Part shown: in pieces, positions 1 to 11,800 of the stretch | Layout of the letters: each line of letters begins with the position of its first letter | Numbering within the stretch: position 1 is the first letter of the stretch | From: Spinacia oleracea | Lineage: Eukaryota; Streptophyta; Magnoliopsida; Caryophyllales; Amaranthaceae | Direction of reading: 5' to 3' | Length of the DNA: 64,000 nucleotides | Assembly (NCBI RefSeq): GCF_020520425.1 | Contig: NC_079487.1 | Location: 61,419,898-61,483,897, forward strand | Notes under the pieces: generated by a model | What the model saw: only the letters and a program-made list of their open reading frames with translations | What the model was told of the DNA's origin: nothing | Databases searched by the model: none | Made by a program: the position numbers and the translations under genes

Positions 1-1608
1 TCGGTGCCCGCGCATAAAAATATACGTAGCAGTAAAAAATTCAGAAAATTGCTACGAGGGCGTAAGAAAAGCACTCGATTCAAAAAGCGACTAAAAAAAT
101 AAATAAATAACTCTTTGTGTCGTTGTTAGGCCTCCTACGACGACAATATTCGGCACCAAAACCGAGCATGCTAATTTAAATAATTTTGAATGTCACATGG
201 GCAAAATATTAAAAAAAATAATGTTCGAATAGAGTCTTTAAAGAAAAATAATGTTCAAATGAAAAATTAGTAAATCCGAGTCTAGACTAGGCTATGCCAA
301 AGTACAATCTAAATCCTAAGTCTTAGTTGTCTTATCCATAGAATCGGTCCTAATGCTCGGTGTCGTTCTGCAAGTTAAAAGGTTAAACCATATTGAGTCT
401 CCCCTCCTAACATTTAAATCAATAAGCACCCATATGTAATTGTCATCCCTTGCTAAGAGTCTACGGCCTCAATACTCTCTCTCACCAATAAAAAGAATAT
501 ACTATAGTATATGCAAAATGGAAACAGTCACATTCTGAAAATCATTCCCCATGGTCGCACAACCCCCAAAGTGAACCTAAGGTGTCAATACCATTAGCAA
601 AAATTAATGGTCTCAAGGCTTATGATCACATTGGGTCACGACTATCATAGTCCTCTCGAGCCACTCGCTCCTTTAAATACTCCTAAGTACGGACTAAAAG
701 ATTTTCCATGAATGCAACATGACCAACCATGAAAATTCCCAAATCGGCATACCATAAGGCTACCATTGGGGTAAAGCAATACACACTAAGAGGGAAGCCG
801 CACTAATGATTCTAGTCTTGCAAAAATGAAAATAAATTCGATCTCCCCAATTAACTACCTTGCCAACATTAAGCAAAATGGCGCATGACAAATGAACACC
901 CAAGGGTTAAAATCTAAAGTGTCAACCAACGAAAGTTATGGTCCAATTACCCTAAGTCTGAGAGTTGCTTGGTCAAGTATTATACGCTTATGCCACGTCA
1001 CTATTTTGAGTCTAGGCCACCTCCTTGTATTCATACACAGGTTATAATCAGAAAGATTAATGAAAGTTCGAGTCTAAATCACAACTTCCAATTAAATCCC
1101 AGAAACTGGAGTCTGAAAAGAAGCAAAAAAATTATTTTCAATGTAATTCTTTCGTTAAATTTCAATAAGGTAAAAATAACGTTTTGAATCTACGCTATTT
1201 GAACATTTTAAGAAACGACTAAATACGCTTGCAAAGTAAGACAATTTAAAGGTCCACCCTAGGCCTGCTAAAATTAAAGGTCCACCATAGGCCCGCTAAA
1301 ATTAAAGGTCCACTATAGGCCTACCAAACGAGGCTCACTCAGTCTCGCCTCGTGACTCAAAGACCACAAATATCTACCTCTTAGCCCAAATAAAAAATTT
1401 TGAAGGATTTATGTTGGGGAGAAATCCCAAGCAAAAGAAAAAATAGAATGAGAAAAGGGAAGCGAAAAGAGCAAGCCATGAAATACTTAAAAAGAAAGAG
1501 AAAAGGGAGAGCGAAAAGAGCGAGCCATGAAATACTTAGCCCGTACCTCCCAAAGTGCGAAATTTACCCAAGTAAACGAAGGAAAAGAATTGAGTCAACC
1601 AATCCAAA

Positions 1609-1989
1609 TCATAAAATTCTACGATGTCTACCCTTTCCAATCCTTATGTTCTTAGACGCCTTCGCTCTGGGGCCCCTGTTCAGCTCATTTAACCCATCCA
1701 TGTTCTCATTACCATAACCCAAGAAACCATTACCTCGACTCTTGTTCTTGAACTTGTTGTCAACCGCAAACCACGCACGGTCATTGACACGTGCGTCATA
1801 CCCATTATTTCCAAAGCCCAAACCTGTTCTTACACCACCATTAGCATAATAACCATATAACTTGTGTAGATACATCCTGTTGATATACCCTTGAGCCGTC
1901 CCCATGCTACTCATTGGCCTTGGTTGATGTAAACTCGTGACACTAGCTCGAGGCTGCAAATTGTGAGTCCTAGTAGATGTGATCCTCAT
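1609..1989 (-). pseudogene. Captured fragment of a YTH-domain (ECT-type) m6A-reader gene
   Basis: This 126-residue open frame lies antisense to the retrotransposon. Its middle and end resemble the low-complexity linker that precedes the YTH domain in plant ECT (EVOLUTIONARILY CONSERVED C-TERMINAL REGION) proteins. The matching stretches are SSMGTAQGY near residue 27, GYDARVNDRAWFAVDNKF near 63-80, and GYGNENMDGLNELNRGPRAK at 91-110. GLNELNRGPRAK is a hallmark of that family. The YTH domain itself, with its m6A-binding tryptophan cage, is absent: the frame stops 16 residues after that motif. ECT proteins bind N6-methyladenosine in mRNA. This piece cannot do so without the YTH fold. I infer transduction of an exon fragment by the retrotransposon. 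The frame being open suggests recent capture or chance retention. The family call rests on memory of ECT sequences. Confidence 0.72.
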
Positions 1990-2215
1990 GCTTGACTAAT
2001 ACCCATACAAATCATCCTATCTCATTCGACCCAAGCCGTCTTGAGTCACGAATAAAAAAAGAGACAAATGAAAAGTACATTCTACGCTCAACGTAAAAAA
2101 AAAAATATATATATGAATAATAAAAAAGAAACTTTGCAAAGCGCCTCTAAAGTTAGTCCAAAAAGAAAAAGAAGCATTTAGCGCACCGAAAAAGATCCGC
2201 CCAGAAATTATTTTC

Positions 2216-2264
2216 AGCGCCTAGAGCTGGGCGCCGAAATCTTTAGCGCCCCAGCCTGGGCGGT
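2216..2264. repeat. GCGCC(C)AG..CTGGGCGC palindromes, cluster 1
   Basis: Two adjacent imperfect palindromes (GCGCCTAGAGCTGGGCGC and a variant around CCCCAGCCTGGGC) are joined by a short AAATCTTT spacer. The same module recurs at 4291, 5468 and inside the LTR at 7778. Confidence 0.8.
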
Positions 2265-2388
2265 GAATCTCTCTGCTTGCTAAAATTTGTCCAGAAGTGC
2301 TCGTCATTTTATCCGCACATGCACGGAACAATAACGAACACTTGGAGGGGTACAACACGTATTCAGATATACGTATCACCAAAAAATT

Positions 2389-2495
2389 ACATGTACTCAA
2401 AAAATATATAAAACAAATTTTTGGCTTACGGCAAGGCAAAATACATGTACTCAAAAAAAAATATATAAAACAAATTTTTGGCTTACGGCAAGGCA
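2389..2495 (+). repeat. Tandem duplication, 54-bp period, two copies
   Basis: The unit runs from ACATGTACTC through GGCTTACGGCAAGGCA. It is present twice in a row (from 2389 and from 2443), and the copies differ mainly in the length of an internal A run. Near identity suggests a recent slippage duplication. Confidence 0.85.
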
Positions 2496-4290
2496 GCAGA
2501 TTAAAATAATAAAAAACTTCACTTATTCTACCGTTTCAAATAATATGTTTCCATCTCAGAACATACTTATCGAATTCGGCATTCTAATAAACCATTTTCT
2601 AGGCTAAGAACTACGCAAGACCTGATTCCAAATTAAATCTATTTAAGGCGGATACGTAGGCAATCCATGATTCGGTCCAACCAATTTGCAAAAATATTAA
2701 AAGCCTATAGAATAACAAGAATAAGAAATAGAGTCCCTTATTGAAATTTGATTACTTGCAACCCAAGTCGAAAGAAAAATTTAAGTCAAAGGAAGAATCC
2801 AAGTCATCAAGATGCCAAAACGAGCACACATCGAAAAATAATAAGGGCACGTACCCTTGCTAGAAGGAGCACTCACACTCCTAGGCACTTAGCCAAGACT
2901 CAAAAGATCGCTTTGCCTCAATTGAATGGGGGCTAGCGCAAGCGTCCATGACCTCTAAAGTACTCGACTTGACCCTCCCTAAAGCGGACTAAAGACCTTC
3001 TTTCACCACTAGACATAGTCGTTCGCTTAAAGACCTCCTTTCACCACTAGACACAGTCATGATCGCCAACAAGTAGTAAAGGCAGTAAGCTTGCAATGAA
3101 AAAGATTGTTCTACGGCATCACCCCATCGTTCCTTCGAACTCAGGACACCCGTTCATGGTAATTCGAATGCTTGCTAATCCCCTTTGAAAAAAAAATCAG
3201 ACATTGTCAATAGGACTTGGCACTTAACCAAGGCTCACCCTACTCACACATGTGACACGGGCATCTAAAATCGAAATCTGAAAGCATCATTAATTGGAAG
3301 ACATAACAGCAACTGGGGGCTAAAAATTGAAATGAAAGAGCTAGGGAAAGAACTAAGTATACCTTGACCTTTTGTGCAGACATACACCAAGTAAATCTAA
3401 GTCAATTTGAAAACGGTTTATATTCCCGCAATTCTGGAAAAGATGGCCCTAAAAGCCTAAAGCATATGCCAAACGGGCACAAGTATATCTTGACGCCTGC
3501 ACCCTGGCTTCCAGCAAATCCTTAGACAGCATTCCAAAAATCGTAACAGTATTTTGATTCACTCATGTAATCTTGTACGAACCCTTCTATAAGTCAACCC
3601 ACTTAGGACACCTCCGATTGTACACAGTAGGACTCGGATTTCAAATAATTTTCAAATAATTTCTTCGAACATAATAAAGTGTCGTTTGTTTAAGCTAAGT
3701 ATGCGTTTATCTCAATGTTGCAAGTGAGTCAAAAGATTTCTAAATATGGTTATGGGTAAAGAAAGGCACCTAGCTATTGGTCAAGGCACACTTCAACATG
3801 TGACCACCTTGACCATGGCAATATCGCACAATACGACGTTTACAAGAGAAGTAGCAAATCACTACTAGAACGTACCTCGCACTAAACGAGTCTGGTTCAA
3901 ACTATTCATGATCCATGTCGCCATGAATGCATAAAAACGTATGCCAAGCATTATAGCACCAAGCCAATCCCGTAGCTACAATTGGGGGCTTGAGAAAAAC
4001 ACTCTAAAAATGCTCGAAATGACGATTTTATCGCAAATTCTCGACACTAATGCTATACATACGTCATAGGGGCACAATCCTAAGATTTAATCGTGTAAAA
4101 CGAACCTTAGAATGGCTACAACCCCTCCCAAATTCTAAAGCACTACTTAGAATATATAAAGTCACCCCACTATCAAGGGTAACTGAAAATCGCGAGTCAC
4201 CAAAACTCCGGTCAAACTACTGCACATAACGCTCGCCCTACAAGCGCCCGTTAGACAGTCTACCTCGTTCCAAAGAAAAAACGAAAGTCC

Positions 4291-4358
4291 TGCCTGGGGC
4301 GCACTTTCAACGCCCATGACCAGGCGCCTGAGATTCCGACGCCCAGCTCTGGGCGCTG
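4291..4358. repeat. GCCCAG/CTGGGC palindromes, cluster 2
   Basis: Diverged copies of the palindrome module, including CGCCCAGCTCTGGGCG at 4340-4355 and a CGCCCATGACCAGGCG form at 4311-4326. Confidence 0.7.
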
Positions 4359-5467
4359 AAAATCAGCTCCAGGCAAAGGCTGTCGAGGATAAACAAAAAA
4401 GGAACATCTATGAATCCTCGCACCGAACGAAGTAATAAACCGTGCACGCCCACACAGAAGGTGCTACGCTTGTTCGAGCACCTGAACGAGGCGTGATGAA
4501 GTACTCCAATGCAAAAAATAATAATGATATCCCAACACCTGGAGAAATGTTCTAATACATGCGGTTAGGCCACACAAGCCTACGTCGCACCATAAGTTCA
4601 ACCATCCCACGATACAAGTCTAAAACAAGAGAGTAAAGCATATTGCACTAATGCGGGCACGACCAAAGAGCATGTGTAAAAGAGGCAAAGACTACTTATC
4701 GCCCAAATTCAAAATGCAAGCCACACGACTCCTACATTAAGGATTAAAGGTAGCAAAATATTACCTACCACGGAAGGGATAGCTCGCACCTACACGAGCG
4801 GAACACCAAGGCATCTTCCTTGAAAGAACCTACAAAAATCGTACGCCAAAAGGAAGCATCCCAACATGCATACTTGGGGGCTCCAAGCTACGAAACGACC
4901 ATAGCAAAATAAAAATCTCGAAGCAAATGAACGATCGAAAGGGCACGATGCTTGAGCCCACTTCATGAACGGGCCTGAACCCTATCAAGCCTCTAAGAAA
5001 ATTATTCAAAATCAGTCATTGCTCAAAAAATGATTCAAGCAAACTGATTAATGGACCGCACACAACGGCCATTCTATGAACGCCCGTTCGCACATACATC
5101 GAACATTCACGAACGCGTTCAAAAGAAAAATATATACGAGCGATCAAAATATACGCCTCAAGGTATGTTCCTCGGGCCATATAGACTCGCCCAGCCATTG
5201 CAATAACTGTACACCTTAAAGAGCGACAGTTCCTTTAAATAATCGCCCCAAAGCGACAAACACCGTAGTCCACCAATCGGCTACGGCTTTTCGAGAAATC
5301 ATCACGATCACTCAACTCATTATAATCTCTAATAAAATTCTACGTTCCAAAAAATAAAGAAAAAACAAAAAAGAAGAGAATACGTAGAATTTCCAAGTGA
5401 AGTAGACGAACGAACGAACAAGTGGCCAACTGTGTCATCTTAGAAACCTCGCTAGAAATCATTTTCA

Positions 5468-5515
5468 GCGCCCAGAGCTGGGCGCTGAAATCTTTAACGC
5501 CCAGGAATGGGCGCC
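5468..5515. repeat. GCCCAG/CTGGGC palindromes, cluster 3
   Basis: Two palindromes in tandem, GCGCCCAGAGCTGGGCGC then a CGCCCAGGAATGGGCG form, with the same GAAATCTTT spacer seen in the other clusters. Confidence 0.8.
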
Positions 5516-6119
5516 GAAAATGATCCCAGACCCAAAAAGGGCCCCTGACTTCTATAGGGCCCTGATGTATCCGTTCGACTCGAAAATTGCCGATTTCTGA
5601 AAGTCGCACCTCACGGCTTTGTTAAGAGTAGCACACCACTACAAAGATCGCTCGCACTTACGAGCACAATCCCAAACACGATCAAGGACATTACAAAGTG
5701 CATATCCCCAAAGAATCTCCTTGACAAGAACTGACCGTCAAGCACGAGTGCTTGGGGCTCGAAAGAAAATATATATTTCAAAAAAAGGAGTATGCAAAGT
5801 TAAAACAATATTCCCAGACTACGCTGTACAAAGTCCCGTGTTTGGATAATCTCAAAATATGAAACCGGATTACGACCTCAAGACAAAGGTCGTCGTTGAT
5901 ACTTATACATAGGACCCAAGTGGTGGAAAAATCAAGCCATAAAGACTAGCTCAAAACCACGAAAGAAGATGACCACAGAACAATGGTCCGTCTAAGCACG
6001 TTGTCAACCCACATATAGGTTACAACTAATTCCGAGCATCCCTCAAAAGAATTCGCTCCTGCGAGAATGAATAAGAAAAGAAATTCTCTAAGAAATCACA
6101 AGAACAAATGAAATAGGGA

Positions 6120-6597
6120 CTTGCCCACCTCAATCGGGCAAGATCGCGCCACGAACCGCGCGAGTTCCAAATAGAAAAACGAATTCAGGGACGTCCACCT
6201 TCAGCGGACAGGACTCGCTCACCTTCAGCGGGCGGGGTCTGCGTCACTAGCCGCGCAGATCCTCAGTTTTCGAAAAATAAAAATCTTCAAAACAAAAAAC
6301 AGGCTCGCCATCTTCAGCCGCGGGGTCTACGTCACGAACCGCGTAGGTCCTTATTTTCAAACAAATTTCAAAACAGATTCGTCCACTTCTATCGGACGGG
6401 GTGTCCACCCTTAGCAGATAGGCTCGCCATCTTTAGCTGGCGGGGTCTACGTCACAAACCGCGTAGGTCCTTATTTTCAAAAAAAAAAACAAACAAACTT
6501 CAAAACAGATTCGTCCACTTCTATCGGACGGGGTGTCCACCCTTAGCGGACAGGCTCGCCATCTTTAGCCGGCGGGGTCTGCGCCACTAACCGCGCA
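6120..6597 (+). repeat. Array of about 15 mini-hairpins with a repeated loop pattern
   Basis: A chain of short inverted repeats, each with a 4-7 bp stem and an 8-9 nt loop resembling ACCTTCAGC, ACTTCTATC, TCTTTAGC or CACGAACC. Examples are CTTGCCC/GGGCAAG at 6120-6142, TCGCGC/GCGCGA, GTCC/GGAC, CTACG/CGTAG, CGCCA/TGGCG and TGCG/CGCA. Stem bases change between copies while pairing is mostly kept. Two longer units of roughly 120-130 bp repeat from about 6300 and 6420. It lies in the non-coding 3' region of the retrotransposon. Its function is unknown. Confidence 0.8.
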
Positions 6598-6629
6598 GGT
6601 TCTTAGTCGCTGCAGCGATAACTTTTTCT

Positions 6630-6840
6630 GGTTTTCCGTTTTTCCAAAAAAGAACGATGTGAGTAGCTTTTGGTTTTCCGTTTTTCCCAAAAAAGAAGGA
6701 TGTGAGTAGTTCTTGGTTTTCCGTTTTTCCAAAAAAAAGAACGATGTGAGTAGCTTTTGGTTTTCCATTTTTTCCAAAAAAGCGATGTGAGTAGTTTTCC
6801 CTTTTTTCAAAAATTAAAGGATTGTTTTTCCGTTTTTCCA
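6630..6840 (+). repeat. Minisatellite, 43-45 bp period, about five copies
   Basis: Units contain GGTTTTCCGTTTTTCC, an A run, and then GATGTGAGTAG. The copies diverge towards the right end, which merges into a long A run. Overlapping open frames here are artefacts of the repeat. Confidence 0.85.
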
Positions 6841-7029
6841 AAAAAAAAAAAAAAAAAAAGAGAACAATGTGCTGGATTTTCCTTTGTTTTACGTCCCATA
6901 AAAACAAGGGGGTTTTCTCGTTTAGCTAGCCCTGAAAATGAGAATCTTTAAAAACATTTTTACCTCGTGGTTGGGCTTGGCCAGGCCCAATTACACTTTA
7001 TAGCTTTGATTTCGAAAACATCTGTAGCT

Positions 7030-7140
7030 ACTCCCAATGACAAAGTGAGGGAGTTTCTACGCCTCTTTAGATACTTCCAATGACAAAGTGAGGGAGTTTC
7101 TGTACTATCCGTTGACAAATCCCAATGACACGTGAGGGAT
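7030..7140 (+). repeat. Short tandem hairpin repeat before the 3' LTR
   Basis: Three imperfect copies contain CCAATGACA(AA)GTGAGGGA. The first forms an ACTCCC/GGGAGT stem around the loop AATGACAAAGTGA. It ends about 140 bp before the polypurine tract. Confidence 0.7.
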
Positions 7141-7281
7141 ATGTCGACACTTCAAGTGATGACCCTTAAGTCAAATGTTATCACTCGGGGGCTCGTGAGA
7201 CCCTCGCAAAACAGGTCACCATGACTTGTGTGACGCACTCCGTCTAATACTTTGACCATCGTCTTACTCCAAGACTCAGTC

Positions 7282-7296
7282 AAAGTGGGGGCTAAC
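7282..7296 (+). other. Polypurine tract of the Ty3-type element
   Basis: AAAGTGGGGGCTAAC lies directly before the LTR start TGTAGACACC. This position and composition fit the plus-strand primer site of an LTR retrotransposon and fix the element's orientation. Confidence 0.8.
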
Positions 7297-7777
7297 TGTA
7301 GACACCTACTTTTGTCCCCATTCCCGAAAGGGAAGGTTCGATGATGAGAACATAAATCTCCACTTGACAACGCATCTCCTATAAAATAACGAATCTCAAT
7401 CACCCTCTTCATTTCACCCAAAACCTGCTATTTATAGAAACCCGCTATTTATGGAAACCTGCTAAAAATAGTAACTGCCGTAATGGGTAGTTGTTAAAAG
7501 TGGCAAGTCATAAAAGATAGAAACCTGTCAGAATTAGGTGTTGCACTCCAACATAAATCCTAAATGAGATAGATATTGCGAGAGAATCCTATTCCTAATA
7601 CGATTCGAAAATAAGAGTTACGTATTAATTAAAATCCTAACGAGCCTAGAGTTCGTAACGGGCCCAGACGTATTCTGTCATAAAATTAATACGCACTAAA
7701 AGACTCGATTAAGTCTCATACACTCCGGATTCTAAGAGTCCGAATCTGACAAAGAAACGGCCCAAACATCAATTTCA

Positions 7778-7870
7778 ACGCCCAGACCTGGGCGCTGATA
7801 TTGCCTGGATCCTATTTTCAACGCCCAGAGCTGGGCGCCGAAATCTTTGACGCCCAGCCCTGGGCGCTGA
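7778..7870. repeat. GCCCAG/CTGGGC palindromes, cluster 4, inside the LTR
   Basis: Three copies (CGCCCAGACCTGGGCG, CGCCCAGAGCTGGGCG, CGCCCAGCCCTGGGCG) lie about 80-170 bp upstream of the LTR TATA box, the position of an enhancer or U3 element. Confidence 0.85.
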
Positions 7871-7947
7871 AAATACCTGGGACGTATTCTTTCCTAATTC
7901 CTTGTGGATTAGAGCTCTACAATTCTATCTTTCCACGAACTCTTTTC

Positions 7948-7957
7948 TATAAATATA
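7948..7957 (+). promoter_or_regulatory. LTR TATA box
   Basis: TATAAATATA lies in the middle of the LTR, in a position consistent with the U3/R boundary. Transcription would start about 30 bp further on. This is a prediction. Confidence 0.6.
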
Positions 7958-8815
7958 GCCCAAGTTCGACGTGAAAAAAAGGACACACAACACACAATTA
8001 TTATTCTGAGTATTGACTCTAAACCCCTAAGCCTAAGCCTCACGCTGCAAAACTGATCACGCATTCTGTCGCAATCGATCCATAAATCGAACAGAACGTA
8101 TCCTGTCCCATAATTTGAGATTCGTTAAATAAAAGGAGAAATAGCAAAGTCAAAGTGGTTAGTTTTCTGAGAACCGTGACGCACCTCTCAAGGGTACGTC
8201 GTAATGTGTCCCTTTTCTATGATTTAATTGCTTTCCTCGCCCTTTTATGAACTGTTAAACTAACTAAATCTGATTGTTCGATCACGCCTAATGAATATGA
8301 TATTTTTGGGAAATTGGATTATCATGCTAGGTCCCTTAAAACAATCTAAATCAGATAATCGCGCTCGATCTAGTACTATATGTTGCATATTGTTAAAATC
8401 AACTCAAATTAGTTTAATAGTTAACACATGTCTCTTCAATTATTTATGCTGAGCTAGTAAGGATATCCTGCCTCTGGAGTTATCGAAGAGCGAGTACTCC
8501 TCTCGGTAGTTACAGTCCCCCGAACCCTCAATCTCTACCTTGCGGGTGTATGTTGAGAGATCCCCACACCAGGGATCACAAGGGAACCTACGGCCGTCGT
8601 GGTCAAACATAATTGCACTCCCTTTATGTCACGATAACCGGGTTTTGTCAGTTTTTCTCATTGTCGTTAAAAACTGAATGGCGACTCCTTTATTACTAGT
8701 CAATTGGGTGTAAACTCACAGGAAATCCAATTACACTTGATTTGACAAAAAGAAACGTCACACCCACGAGGGACAAGGCCACGCATTAGCCTCGTGCTTT
8801 TTCGACCCCCTCACA

Positions 8816-11800
8816 GGTGGTAATCGCAACAACCAAGGTGGTGGAAATCAGTCTGGAAGGAATGGAGTACGGACCTACGAATGTAGGCGCTGTAACATGA
8901 ATCACCCTGGAAAGGATTGTGATGGGAACTTGGTGACTTGTAGATTCTGTCAGAAGTTAGGCCATAGGGAGTATGAATGCTATTCTAAGAATGGAAAGCC
9001 TAACCAAGGTAACCAACAAGGGAATAACCGGAATAATCAGAACCGGAATGGGGGAAATGGAGGTGGAAATGAAAGAAACTACCAAAGTGGTAACAATGGC
9101 AATAGCAATGGCAATCACCAGAACCATGGAAAGCCTGGAGGGAACCAACAGCAGAATGGGAATCGGAACAACAATGGGAACACCAATGGAGGTGGCTATA
9201 ACAAGGGAGTTGCCCAAGGAATGTTGAATGTGATATCTAGGCAAGAAGCGGAGACTTCCTCTGACGTCATAGCGGGTACTTTTTCTATTAATTCCGTTTC
9301 AGTTAAAGTTCTATATGATTCTGGTGCGACTTATTCTTTTATATCAGTAGATGCTTTAGGAAAATTAAGGTTGAAAGAGCCTGAATCGATTGAAGTACCT
9401 ATAGTCATACCTACTGGTAGTATAATGAAGTGTACTAAAATCCATAGAGATGTGCCTATGACCATAGCCAAGACCGTATTCTTATCTAACCTAATCGAAT
9501 TCGAGTTAGGAGAGCTAGATGTAATTCTAGGGATGGATTGGTTGGCCAAGTTCAAAGCCAAAATAGATTGTGAGAAGCAGAAGGTTCACTTGAGGTCTAG
9601 CCTAGGCAAAGTAGTGTCATATCGTCGTTTTGGTAAACCTAAGAACATAGGAATCATCACGGCAATGGAACTCGTGAAGCTAGTCAGTAAAGGGAACCCA
9701 GCTTTCTTATGTAATGTAAGGAACTTAGAGCATGTGATCAAGGATCAGCCTGAGGATATTGCAGTAGTCAATGAATTCCTTGATGTATTTCCAGAAGAGA
9801 TCCCGGGAATGCCTCCCAATCGACCTATTGACTTCACCATAGATTTAGTGCCTGGAACCGCCCCTATTTCAAAATTCCCTTATCGAATGGCTCCAGCAGA
9901 AATGAATGAGTTAAAAGGCCAACTAGAGGATCTATTGGAGAAAGGTTATATTAGGCCAAGTGCATCGCCTTGGGGAGCACCAGTGTTGTTTGTAAAGAAA
10001 AAGGATGGGAGTTTGAGGCTCTGTATAGACTACAGGGAGCTCAATAAGGTCACAATCAAGAACAAATATCCATTACCTAGGATAGAAGACCTATTTGACC
10101 AACTAAAAGGAGCGGGAATCTTTTCAAAGATCGATTTGCGTTCAGGTTATCATCAATTGAGAATCACTGACCATGACATACCAAAGACCGCATTCAGAAC
10201 TAGATACGGACATTATGAGTTCACTGTTATGCCTTTTGGGTTAACCAATGCCCCTGCAATATTTATGGACTTAATGAACCGTGTATTCCATGCCTATTTG
10301 GACAAGTTTGTAGTGGTTTTCATAGATGACATCCTAGTGTATTCAAAGAGTGAAGAAGATCACGCGGAACACTTGAGATCGGTGTTGAGTACCTTGAGAG
10401 ATAACCAGTTATATGCCAAATTCTCAAAGTGTGAGTTTTGGTTGGAAAGAGTTGCATTTTTGGGACATTTTGTGTCAAAAGAAGGAGTGGCAGTTGACCC
10501 TGCTAAGATCAAAGCTGTTAGTGAATGGCCTACGCCCAAGAGTGTGACTGACATTCGTAGTTTTCTGGAATTAGCTGGCTACTATAGACGATTTGTTCAA
10601 GACTTCTCTAGGATAGCCAAGCCCATGACTACCTTGATGAAGAAGGAAACCAAGTTTGAATGGAGTGACCAGTGTGAGGAAGCATTCCAAGCCTTAAAGA
10701 CGCGATTGACAACCGTGCCAGTGTTAACCTTACCAGATGAGAGTGGTGCATACGATGTGTATAGTGATGCCTATAAGAATGGTTTAGGGTGTGTATTGAT
10801 GCAAAACGGGAAAGTTATTGCGTATGCGTCAAGGCAATTGAAGCCATATGAATCCAATTACCCTACCCATGATTTAGAGCTAGCAGCTATAGTATTTGCA
10901 TTGAAGATATGGAGACATTATCTGTATGGTGTGAAGTGTAGGATATTTACGGACCACAAGAGTTTGAAGTACATCTTCACACAGAAGGATTTGAATATGC
11001 GCCAACGAAGGTGGTTGGAGTTAATTAAGGACTATGATTTGGATATCCAGTACCATGAGGGAAAAGCCAATGTAGTTGTGGATGCCTTGATTAGGAAATC
11101 AAGTCATAGTGTTAATGCGTTAGTAGTTGCTAACGAGCTGTGTAAGGACATGCATCGTTTGAACCTTGAGATAGTAAGTGGTGAGAGCCTTGTGGGAATA
11201 ATGAATGCCTTAACCATCCAACCGTCAATATTTGATGAGATTAGAGAGAATCAAGCTGGTGATGTGAAGTTTGAGCGAATCAAGGAAAAGATTTCGCATG
11301 GTAAGGAGGTAGATTTCCGAATCCATGATGATGGAAGCTTGAGGTACAAAGGCAGGTGGTGCGTGCCTCAAAAGTGTGGAGAACTGAAAGAGAGATTGAT
11401 GAAAGAAGGGCATAATACGCCATATTCTGTGCACCCAGGGGGTGACAAGTTGTATAAGGACTTGAAAAAGGTCTATTGGTGGCCAAGGATGAAGAACGAA
11501 GTGGCTGAATTTGTGGCTAGATGTCTAACTTGTCAGAAGGTTAAAATTGAGCATAGGAGACCTCAAGGGAAGGTCCAACCTTTAGAGATTCCAAGCTGGA
11601 AATGGGACTGTATTTCTATGGACTTTGTCACTTGTTTACCTAAGTCAAAGACTAGGAATGATACAATTTGGGTTGTGGTAGATAGGTTGACCAAGTCAGC
11701 AGTGTTTATACCAATGAAGGAAACCTGGAAAATGGAACAACTTGCTAAAGCCTACATTAAGAATGTTGTGAGGTTACATGGAGTTCCTAAGGATATCGTA

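Larger units (their letters stand above)
1..8815 (+). mobile_element. 3' part of a large Ty3-type LTR retrotransposon (Tat/Ogre-like organisation)
   Basis: The 3' LTR is at 7297-8815 and is preceded directly by a polypurine tract, so the element reads on the plus strand and its gag-pol must lie upstream of the window. Positions 1-7281 hold no gag, protease, RT or integrase frame. They hold a long non-coding 3' region with an antisense host-gene fragment (1609-1989), GC-rich palindromes, a hairpin array and short tandem repeats. Long 3' regions with extra, often antisense, ORFs are known for the Tat lineage (for example maize Grande), which is why I suggest that lineage. No pol is visible to prove it. 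The element is inserted in the gag of the chromovirus that resumes at 8816. The expected 5-bp duplication is GGTGG (8816-8820), and its partner lies outside the window. Confidence 0.75.
7297..8815 (+). repeat. 3' LTR of the Ty3-type element (1519 bp)
   Basis: It starts TGTAGACACC after the polypurine tract and ends CCCCCTCACA, exactly where the chromovirus gag frame resumes. It contains a TATA box at 7948, three copies of the GCCCAG/CTGGGC palindrome at 7778-7870, and no coding frame. The 5' LTR is outside the window, so its age cannot be estimated. Confidence 0.8.

Noticed and set aside
6120..6840. Possible CRISPR array (regular repeats)
   Set aside because: Repeats are adjacent with no unique spacers, the DNA is a plant retrotransposon, and there are no cas genes.
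8957..9244. Antisense and alternative-frame ORFs over the gag linker
   Set aside because: Shadows of the real gag-pol frame, caused by its N/G-rich repeats.
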